Below, piece after piece: positions 1 to 4,596 of a stretch of 8,317 nucleotides of DNA. Numbering within the stretch: position 1 is the stretch's first letter; every line of letters starts with the position of its first letter. Source of the DNA: Nitriliruptoraceae bacterium. GTDB taxonomy: Bacteria > Actinomycetota > Nitriliruptoria > Nitriliruptorales > Nitriliruptoraceae. Under the pieces are notes generated by a model. The model searched no databases, was not told the DNA's origin, and saw nothing but the letters and a program-made list of their open reading frames with translations. The stretch lies in the NCBI GenBank assembly GCA_007117945.1, contig SKTN01000184.1:1-8317 (forward strand), given 5' to 3'. A program made the position numbers and the translations under genes.

Positions 1-761
1 AGGTTGATCGAGGTCTCCTGGGAGGAGGACAGCTCGATCTTGGCCTTCTCCGCGGCCTCCTTGAGGCGCTGGATCGCCATCTTGTCCTTGGACAGGTCGA
101 CGCCCTGCTCGTCCTTGAAGGTCTTCAGCATCCAGTCGATCAGGACCTGGTCCCAGTCGTCACCGCCGAGCTGGGAGTCACCGGCGGTGGACTTGACGTC
201 GAAGACGCCCTCGGCGATCTCCAGCACGGAGACGTCGAAGGTCCCGCCGCCGAGGTCGAAGACCAGGACGGTCTGCTCGTCCTCCTTCTCCAGGCCGTAG
301 GCCAGGGCGGCGGCGGTGGGCTCCGCGACCAGGCGTAGCACCTCAAGGCCGGCGATCTCGCCCGCCTCCTTGGTGGCCTGACGCTGGGAGTCGTCGAAGT
401 AGGCGGGCACCGTCACCACGGCCTGGGTGACCTCATCACCGAGGTAGGCCTCCGCGTCCCGCTTCAGCTTCATCAGGATGCGGGCGGAGATCTCCTGGGG
501 CGTGTAGGTCTTGCCCCCGATGTCCTGCTTCCAGTCCGTCCCGATGTGGCGCTTGACCGAACGCACGGTGCGATCGGCGTTGGTGACGGCCTGGCGCTTG
601 GCCACCTCGCCGACGAGCACCTCGTCGGACTTGGACCACGCCACCACCGAAGGGGTGGTGCGTGCCCCCTCCGCGTTGGCGATGACGGTGGGCTCGCCAC
701 CCTCCATGACGGAGACGACGGAGTTGGTCGTTCCGAGGTCGATGCCGACGGCCTTGGCCAT
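1..761 (-). CDS. dnaK: Molecular chaperone DnaK (Hsp70), N-terminal part, cut by window edge
   Basis: DnaK is the ATP-driven cytosolic Hsp70 that binds unfolded polypeptides and works with DnaJ and GrpE. The frame gives 253 complete codons from ATG at 761 and is still open at base 1, so only about the first 40% of a usual 600-620-residue protein is present. It covers most of the actin-like ATPase domain: phosphate-1 loop GIDLGTTNS (residues 6-14), the conserved TVPAYF (117-122) before the DSQRQATK segment, AEPTAAALAYG (146-156), and the phosphate-2 loop DLGGGTFDVSVL (169-180). The stretch after SVKRHIG (68-74) runs almost directly to YTPQEISA (86-93), so the insertion typical of Gram-negative DnaK is absent. 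A strong ribosome binding site, AAGGAGG at 768-774, sits 6 bases before the ATG. In actinobacteria dnaK usually leads a dnaK-grpE-dnaJ-hspR operon; those genes would lie off the left edge (inference). Confidence 0.98.
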   Translation of the reverse strand, partial: MAKAVGIDLGTTNSVVSVMEGGEPTVIANAEGARTTPSVVAWSKSDEVLVGEVAKRQAVTNADRTVRSVKRHIGTDWKQDIGGKTYTPQEISARILMKLKRDAEAYLGDEVTQAVVTVPAYFDDSQRQATKEAGEIAGLEVLRLVAEPTAAALAYGLEKEDEQTVLVFDLGGGTFDVSVLEIAEGVFDVKSTAGDSQLGGDDWDQVLIDWMLKTFKDEQGVDLSKDKMAIQRLKEAAEKAKIELSSSQETSIN

Positions 762-848
762 CTGGGGCCTCCTTGGGGCTGATCGTGTACCCGCGCCGGG
801 GGAGGACTCCCCACGAAGCGCGAAGGTCGGTGGGCGGTGCGTGCCACA

Positions 849-862
849 GCGCTGATCAGCGC
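849..862. repeat. 14-bp perfect palindrome in the dnaK leader
   Basis: GCGCTGATCAGCGC is a perfect palindrome lying 88-101 bases before the dnaK ATG. If the promoter at 887-914 is right, it falls about 20-30 bases into the transcript, where it could act as a DNA operator or fold as a 5-bp stem with a GATC loop. Its role is unknown. Confidence 0.5.
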
Positions 863-886
863 GCTGCCGCCGCGTGTCTGAGAGAG

Positions 887-914
887 AAGGTACGCCTCTC
901 GGCGCGCCAGACAA
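887..914 (-). promoter_or_regulatory. Candidate dnaK promoter (-35 TTGTCT, 16-bp spacer, -10 TACCTT)
   Basis: On the minus strand, TTGTCT (909-914) is followed after 16 bases by TACCTT (887-892). This fits the TANNNT form of actinobacterial -10 elements and matches 4 of 6 positions of the TTGACA -35 box. It predicts a start near 880 and a leader of roughly 120 bases before the dnaK ATG. It lies between the HAIR operator and the gene. This was found by eye and the -35 is imperfect. Confidence 0.35.
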
Positions 915-942
915 GGGGAGCGCGGCGGTGCGGCTCAAGAAA

Positions 943-963
943 CCTGAGTCGATGCGACTCAGG
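943..963. promoter_or_regulatory. HAIR operator (HspR binding site) upstream of dnaK
   Basis: CCTGAGT (943-949), seven bases, then ACTCAGG (957-963). The known HspR-associated inverted repeat of actinobacteria is CTTGAGT-N7-ACTCAAG. This site has the same geometry and differs only by one symmetric change in each arm. The symmetry extends further: 942-951 and 955-964 are perfect 10-base inverted arms around ATG. A third half-site-like element, GCTCAAG, lies at 933-939. HspR with DnaK as co-repressor holds heat-shock operons off in Streptomyces and Mycobacterium, so this site probably represses dnaK, about 180 bp upstream of its start codon. The family link is established knowledge; binding here is inference. 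Confidence 0.85.
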
Positions 964-1055
964 TCACTTCGCAGAGCCGTGGGTGAGATCCGCTCGGGAT
1001 CTGGGCAGCGACGACGGCACACGCCCCCACCAGCGGACGCCGATCGACCCCGGCG

Positions 1056-1220
1056 TCAGTGGTGCTCGTCGTCCGCCGGCGGCGGGGCTGCGGGTGTCCA
1101 GGACCGCAGCATCGGCACCCCGCGGGCGTTGAGCCGCTCACGTCCGGGGTGGAACCCCACCATGAGCAACAGCGGGAGCAGGACCACCACCACGATGCTC
1201 ACCCACTGCCAGGTCGCCAC
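1056..1220 (-). CDS. Small single-pass membrane protein, 54 residues, unknown function
   Basis: I do not recognise this protein. From GTG at 1220 it encodes 54 residues ending in DDEHH and TGA. The start is fixed by a strong purine-rich site, GGGGAGGGG (1226-1234), five bases upstream, and by a stop codon a few codons further up with no other start between. It opens VATWQWVSIVVVVLLP, so residues 7-23 form one hydrophobic helix. A basic segment follows (HPGRERLNARG, 24-34), then a tail rich in proline, alanine and acidic residues. The basic residues after the helix suggest N-out/C-in topology by the positive-inside rule. It begins 34 bases after the dehydrogenase stop on the same strand and is probably the last gene of that operon. 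Support is the ribosome site, the hydrophobic helix and the neat placement; homologs were not checked. Confidence 0.7.
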   Translation of the reverse strand: MATWQWVSIVVVVLLPLLLMVGFHPGRERLNARGVPMLRSWTPAAPPPADDEHH

Positions 1221-1254
1221 ACCGTCCCCTCCCCTCGGGAACCGCTCAATGGAC

Positions 1255-2151
1255 TCACTCTAGCGAGGACAGCTCGACACCGACCGCTCGCTCGACCACC
1301 CGCACGAGCTCCACGTGGTCCGCCCCCTCGAGCTCCACGGCCGCCGCGCTGGTCAGCTGCTCGATCAGGTGCAGCACCGGAGCATCGACCTCGGCGCCGG
1401 CCAGCACGCTGCCCGCAAGCCGGACGTCCTTGGCCAGCAGGGCCAGCGCGAAGGTGTGGGGGAAGGAGCGGTCCAGGACCCGGTCGGGGATGAGGGTCTC
1501 CGTGGCGAAGGAGCGGCCCGTCGACCCCGCGATGACCTCCAGCGCCGCCTGCGGTGCGACCCCTTGCGCCGCCAGCGCTGTCAACCCCTCCGCCGCCGCC
1601 CACAGCGAGGTCGCCAGCAGCGCGTTGTTGACCGCCTTGACGGCCATCCCGGCGCCGACGTCCCCGACGTGCACGACCCGCGCCGCGACGGCGTCCAGTA
1701 CCGGGGTGACCGCGGCGAGGTCCTCGGCGTCCCCGCCCACCATCACGGTCAAGGCGCCGCGGTGCGCGCCGTCGGTCCCGCCCGACACGGGGGCATCGAG
1801 GTAGCCGACGTCGTAGCCGGCCAGCAGGGCGGCGACGTCGCGGGCCCCTGCGGGATCACCGGAGGTGTGGTCGATCCACACCGTGCCGGGGGCGAGCTGC
1901 GGGCCGAGCGCCGTGGCCAGCGCGGCCACCTCGACGTCGGTGGGCAGGCAGGTGCACACCACCTGGGCACCCGCCACCTCGGCGAGTTCGAGGGCCGCAC
2001 GGCTGCCGTGCTCCGCGGCGTGGGCCTCCGCCACCGAGGTGGTGCGGTTCCACACGGTGGTCGGCCAGCGGGCGGCGAGGTTGGCGGCCATCGGCCGACC
2101 CATCGCGCCGAGGCCAAGGAAGGCCACCTGTGTGGTCTCGTTCGGTTGCAT
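1255..2151 (-). CDS. Beta-hydroxyacid dehydrogenase (3-hydroxyisobutyrate dehydrogenase family)
   Basis: A cytosolic NAD(P)-dependent oxidoreductase of the family that includes 3-hydroxyisobutyrate dehydrogenase, tartronate semialdehyde reductase and glyoxylate/succinic-semialdehyde reductase. The 298-residue length is normal. The N-terminal Rossmann fold shows GLGAMG (13-18). The substrate loop is DAPVSGG (119-125). The catalytic signature GMAVKAVNN has K172 and N176 in the family spacing GxxxKxxxN, and KDVRLA (241-246) is the conserved C-terminal motif. VWNRT (33-37) after beta-strand 2 is the form seen in NADPH-using glyoxylate/succinic-semialdehyde reductases, where NADH-users usually carry an acidic residue, so NADPH preference is inferred. 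The substrate cannot be assigned. ATG at 2151 has GGAG six bases upstream; an in-frame GTG at 2178, overlapping the stop of the upstream lipoprotein gene as GTGA, would add nine residues. Either way it is probably cotranscribed with that gene. Confidence 0.9.
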   Translation of the reverse strand: MQPNETTQVAFLGLGAMGRPMAANLAARWPTTVWNRTTSVAEAHAAEHGSRAALELAEVAGAQVVCTCLPTDVEVAALATALGPQLAPGTVWIDHTSGDPAGARDVAALLAGYDVGYLDAPVSGGTDGAHRGALTVMVGGDAEDLAAVTPVLDAVAARVVHVGDVGAGMAVKAVNNALLATSLWAAAEGLTALAAQGVAPQAALEVIAGSTGRSFATETLIPDRVLDRSFPHTFALALLAKDVRLAGSVLAGAEVDAPVLHLIEQLTSAAAVELEGADHVELVRVVERAVGVELSSLE

Positions 2152-2174
2152 GCTGGTCTCCGTCGTCGGATCGG

Positions 2175-2750
2175 TCACGGGCGGATCGGCTCGGGGTCGG
2201 TCCAGGCCATGGTCGCGCCCGGGGTGACGTCCACCTCGTCGAACCAGCCCCCCGGGACCTCCAGGGCGGCGGTGTACGGCGCGTCGGGGGCGGTGGTCGG
2301 GCACGCACCGGGGTCCTCGGCCTCGCAGGGGACCATGGTGGCCACGGTGTGGATCGTGCCGTCGTCAGCGGCGAAGGCGATGTCGAGCGCGATCAGGGTG
2401 TTCCACATCCAGAACCCGCCATCGCGCTCCTCATCGAAGAGGAAGAGCATGCCGGTGCCCCCCGGGAGATCCGTGACCTCCATCAGACCCCGTTGCCGGT
2501 CGGCAGCGGTGGCCGCGACCTTGGCAGCCACCTCGACGTCATCGCCAGCGGTGGTGGTCACGGTGACCACGGTCTCGTCGAGGTGGTCGATGGCCGGGTG
2601 CAGCGGCGCGAGGGTGGAGTCGGTCGCGGTGTCGACCTGCTCACCATCGGGCGGGGTCGTCGCTGTGCAGCCGACCGCCGCCGCCAGGGGCAGCACCATC
2701 AGGCAGCACAACGCCGGCATCCACGAGCGTGCGCCCCGCCTGGTCCTCAT
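2175..2750 (-). CDS. DUF192 family lipoprotein
   Basis: A 191-residue exported protein with a C-terminal DUF192 (PF02643) domain, whose biochemical role is not established. The N-terminus is basic (MRTRRGAR), then a hydrophobic stretch ends in AAAVGC, giving a lipobox with Cys28 as the likely lipid-bearing residue. A linker rich in Thr, Asp and Pro leads to the domain: RQRGLM (85-90), GMLFLFD (100-106), FWMWNT (113-118) with ALDIAF (121-126), and ALEVPGGWF (162-170). Two cysteines at 142 and 150 lie in the loop before the last motif and may form a disulfide outside the membrane. Family members usually have LEVN where this has LEVP. No ribosome binding site precedes ATG at 2750; a -10-like element at the right distance suggests a leaderless message. 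An inner ATG at 2720 would remove most of the basic n-region. The stop overlaps an alternative start of the dehydrogenase. Confidence 0.9.
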   Translation of the reverse strand: MRTRRGARSWMPALCCLMVLPLAAAVGCTATTPPDGEQVDTATDSTLAPLHPAIDHLDETVVTVTTTAGDDVEVAAKVAATAADRQRGLMEVTDLPGGTGMLFLFDEERDGGFWMWNTLIALDIAFAADDGTIHTVATMVPCEAEDPGACPTTAPDAPYTAALEVPGGWFDEVDVTPGATMAWTDPEPIRP

Positions 2751-2770
2751 ACCGGCACGCTACCGCCGGT
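2751..2770 (-). promoter_or_regulatory. -10-like element TAGCGT inside an inverted repeat, abutting the DUF192 start codon
   Basis: On the minus strand TAGCGT (2757-2762) fits TANNNT and lies exactly six bases before the ATG at 2750, so transcription would begin at the start codon. The same bases sit within ACCGGC-N8-GCCGGT (2751-2756 and 2765-2770), an inverted repeat that could bind a regulator. No clear -35 was seen. The 67-bp gap is shared with the divergent ACT-domain gene. Confidence 0.35.
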
Positions 2771-2817
2771 CGTGGCGACGACGCCTACGCTGCGGGGCCA
2801 CGCACAGGAGGAGCACG

Positions 2818-3333
2818 GTGCACGAGCTCGCCGTCACGGCCATCGGGACCGACCGCCCCGGCATCGTCGCCGCGGTCACACGGATCCTGCACGAGCGCGG
2901 GGGCAACCTCGAGGACTCGGCGATGACGATCCTCGGGGGCCAGTTCGCCATCGTGCTGCTGGTGGCAACCGAGGACGCGCCCGACGCCTTGCGGGACGCG
3001 CTCCAGCAGGCCACGGCCGAGCTCGGGCTGACCATCTCCGTGTGCCGCACCGAGGGTGCGGACCAGGGCGCCGACCCCACCCACCTGCTCAGCGTCTACG
3101 GCGCCGACCGGCCCGGGATCGTGGCCGGAGTGACGGGCGCGCTGGCCGAGGTCGGGGCCAACATCGTCGACCTCGAGACCCAGGTCATCGGCGACAGCGA
3201 GCAGCCGGTCTACGCGATGCTGATCGAGCTGGCCACCGACGACGATCACGCCGTCGCCGGTGCGATCGCCGGGGCCTGCGAGGAGCTCGGCGTCGACCAC
3301 ACCCTGCGCACCATCGATGCGGAGACCTACTAG
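2818..3333 (+). CDS. Double ACT-domain protein, GcvR-like regulator
   Basis: A 171-residue protein made of two ACT domains and nothing else. ACT 1 (about residues 3-75) has TAIGTDRPGIVAAVTRIL followed by GGNLEDS. ACT 2 (about 88-165) has YGADRPGIVAGVTGAL followed by GANIVDLETQV. The DRPGIV signature is that of ligand-binding ACT domains in GcvR, which controls the glycine cleavage system in E. coli, and in PurU. There is no deformylase or kinase domain, so the role is probably regulatory, by binding an amino acid or a partner protein; the ligand is unknown. GTG at 2818 is chosen because AGGAGGAG (2806-2813) lies four bases upstream and the ACT fold begins at once. The open frame extends far upstream only because it runs antisense through other genes. 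The stop TAG is followed directly by the GTG of the deformylase, so the two are surely cotranscribed. Confidence 0.9.
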   Translation: MHELAVTAIGTDRPGIVAAVTRILHERGGNLEDSAMTILGGQFAIVLLVATEDAPDALRDALQQATAELGLTISVCRTEGADQGADPTHLLSVYGADRPGIVAGVTGALAEVGANIVDLETQVIGDSEQPVYAMLIELATDDDHAVAGAIAGACEELGVDHTLRTIDAETY

Positions 3334-3858
3334 GTGGCGGTCAGGCGCGTCGTCACCTACCCGGGCCGTGTCCTCAAGGGGCTCACCGGCCCGGTGGGCG
3401 AGATCGGTCCCCGCGAGCGACAGCTCGCCCAGGATCTGGTGGACACGATGTACGACTCGCCCGGCTGCGTCGGGCTGGCCGCCCCCCAGCTCGGGGTGGC
3501 CTCCCGCGCCTTCGCGATGGACGTCTCCGTGATGCGCAAGCCCCCGCCGGGCAACCACGGTCTGGTGGTGCTGTTCGACCCGGAGCTGGTGCTGGCCACG
3601 GGCTCGGAGCTGGCCCGTGAGGGGTGCATGTCGGTGCCGGACTTCACCTGCGACATCCGCCGTGCCACCGAGGTGGTGGTCCGCGGCACGACGCCTGAGG
3701 GGGAGGTCCGGGTCGTGGAGGCCGGCGGCTTCGAGGCCCGGGCCTTCCAGCACGAGCTCGACCACCTCGACGGCCTGCTGGTGCTCGACCGGGTCGCGGC
3801 CCGCTCGGACGTCTTCCCCCGGAAGCGCCGCGCCAAGAAGGGCGAGCACCTCAAGTAG
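3334..3858 (+). CDS. def: Peptide deformylase
   Basis: Removes the formyl group from the N-terminal methionine of new proteins, a metal-dependent (usually Fe2+) cytosolic reaction. The 174 residues carry all three family motifs: motif I CVGLAAPQ (45-52), motif II EGCMS (96-100), and motif III QHELDH (139-144). C98, H140 and H144 are the metal ligands and E141 the catalytic acid/base. Motif I has Cys45 where the textbook pattern has Gly; a minority of bacterial deformylases share this form, so activity is expected. The C-terminal tail is basic (FPRKRRAKKGEHLK). GTG at 3334 follows the stop of the ACT gene with no gap, and GGAG at 3321-3324, inside the end of that gene, serves as ribosome site, which implies translational coupling. 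No fmt gene is nearby. The gene converges on the lipoprotein at 3889 across 30 bases with no visible terminator hairpin. Confidence 0.96.
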   Translation: MAVRRVVTYPGRVLKGLTGPVGEIGPRERQLAQDLVDTMYDSPGCVGLAAPQLGVASRAFAMDVSVMRKPPPGNHGLVVLFDPELVLATGSELAREGCMSVPDFTCDIRRATEVVVRGTTPEGEVRVVEAGGFEARAFQHELDHLDGLLVLDRVAARSDVFPRKRRAKKGEHLK

Positions 3859-3888
3859 CGCGCAGCGCTCGAGGCGGGATCGCGGCCC

Positions 3889-4353
3889 TCACCGCGGCAG
3901 GGCGCGGCAGGCGGTGTTGGCGTCGATCGCGACCTCGTCGGTCGCGCGGTCCAGGGCCACGGTGATCCGGATGCCGTCGCGGCGAGCGAACACCTCGTCG
4001 GGGCGGTCGCCGGGCACCAGCTCGTAGTTGGCCGCGGACAGCACGGCCGCAGCCGCGTCCAGCACGTCCACGTCCTCGGGGATCGGGCCGCGGACCGACA
4101 GGCGGTTGGCGGCACCGTCGGAGGCGGTCACCAGCTCACAGGGCTGGCGCTGACCCAGCGGCGTGGCGCTGGTGACCTCGAGGCCGATCACCTCGATGAG
4201 CTCGTCGGTCAGGGCGACGATCTCCTCCTCGGCCTCGTCGATGCGGATCGTGGCCTCACCGAACCGGGAGCAGCCCGCCAGCGCGATGGCCAGCACCAGC
4301 GCCACGGCGAGCAGCACGCCACCTCGGTGCTGGTGCCACGGGACCGACCCCAC
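3889..4353 (-). CDS. Small lipoprotein of unknown function
   Basis: I do not recognise the family. From GTG at 4353 it has 154 residues. A short start with a hydrophobic helix (13-27) ends in the clear lipobox LAGC, with Cys28 as the lipid-bearing residue, so the mature protein should be anchored on the outer face of the cytoplasmic membrane. An acidic, probably helical stretch follows (IDEAEEEIVALTDELIEVIG, 38-57), then a compact alpha/beta-looking region. Cys72 and Cys149 may pair as a disulfide. The start is decided by GGAGG (4359-4363), five bases upstream; an upstream ATG at 4458 would put 35 residues before the signal peptide and has no such site. A weak TACGCT at 4408-4413 (minus) could be its -10. 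It is divergent from the EtfD-like gene over 243 bases, so shared control is possible but not shown. Confidence 0.85.
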   Translation of the reverse strand: MGSVPWHQHRGGVLLAVALVLAIALAGCSRFGEATIRIDEAEEEIVALTDELIEVIGLEVTSATPLGQRQPCELVTASDGAANRLSVRGPIPEDVDVLDAAAAVLSAANYELVPGDRPDEVFARRDGIRITVALDRATDEVAIDANTACRALPR

Positions 4354-4502
4354 CCTGACCTCCGCTGGTTCACCGCCGACGCGACCGACCACCTCGACGT
4401 CGCCGCCAGCGTACGGCGCACCCGGGGCCGGGCCGGCCTCCAGCCGACCACCGCGCACCGGCAGCCGGCGGCACCTCCGCCCCGCCTGACGCCCCTGTCA
4501 CG

Positions 4503-4531
4503 TTGGTCGCGGGGGTGGCCGCTCGTACACT
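4503..4531 (+). promoter_or_regulatory. Candidate promoter of the EtfD-like gene (TTGGTC-N17-TACACT)
   Basis: TTGGTC (4503-4508), 17 bases, TACACT (4526-4531). Spacing is ideal for a primary sigma factor, the -10 fits TANNNT, and the -35 keeps TTG. The predicted start, near 4538, leaves a leader of about 60 bases before GTG at 4597. Found by eye. Confidence 0.5.
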
Positions 4532-4596
4532 GCTCTCGGCGCGTGACGGGGCACCGGGAGCCGTTCCCCGCCACTCCAGACGAGGGAGCGCAGCCC

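Noticed and set aside
986..1002. Small stem-loop AGATCC-N5-GGATCT as a terminator after the 54-residue gene
   Set aside because: Only six pairs, moderate GC and no T-tract on the minus strand; it cannot be told from chance.
874..1263. Plus-strand frame of 129 codons over the dnaK upstream region
   Set aside because: It runs through the HAIR operator and antisense to the 54-residue gene, with no ribosome site and no protein features.
1315..2817. The 672-codon plus-strand frame upstream of the ACT protein start
   Set aside because: Everything before 2818 is antisense to the dehydrogenase and the DUF192 gene and is low in recognisable protein features. The ribosome site and the ACT fold fix the true start at 2818.
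2130..3620. A 496-codon plus-strand frame
   Set aside because: It is rich in Arg, Gly and His and out of frame with the ACT and deformylase genes, whose motifs are intact; it is a shadow frame.
2785..3849. A 354-codon minus-strand frame opposite the ACT and deformylase genes
   Set aside because: No motif, and it lies wholly antisense to two well-supported genes.
3859..3888. Bidirectional terminator between def and the convergent lipoprotein gene
   Set aside because: I could find no convincing hairpin or T-tract in these 30 bases.
4327..4596. N-terminal extension of the EtfD-like protein by 90 codons
   Set aside because: The added residues are Arg/Pro-rich with no helix or motif and would overlap the lipoprotein start. 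A promoter and a ribosome site support GTG at 4597.
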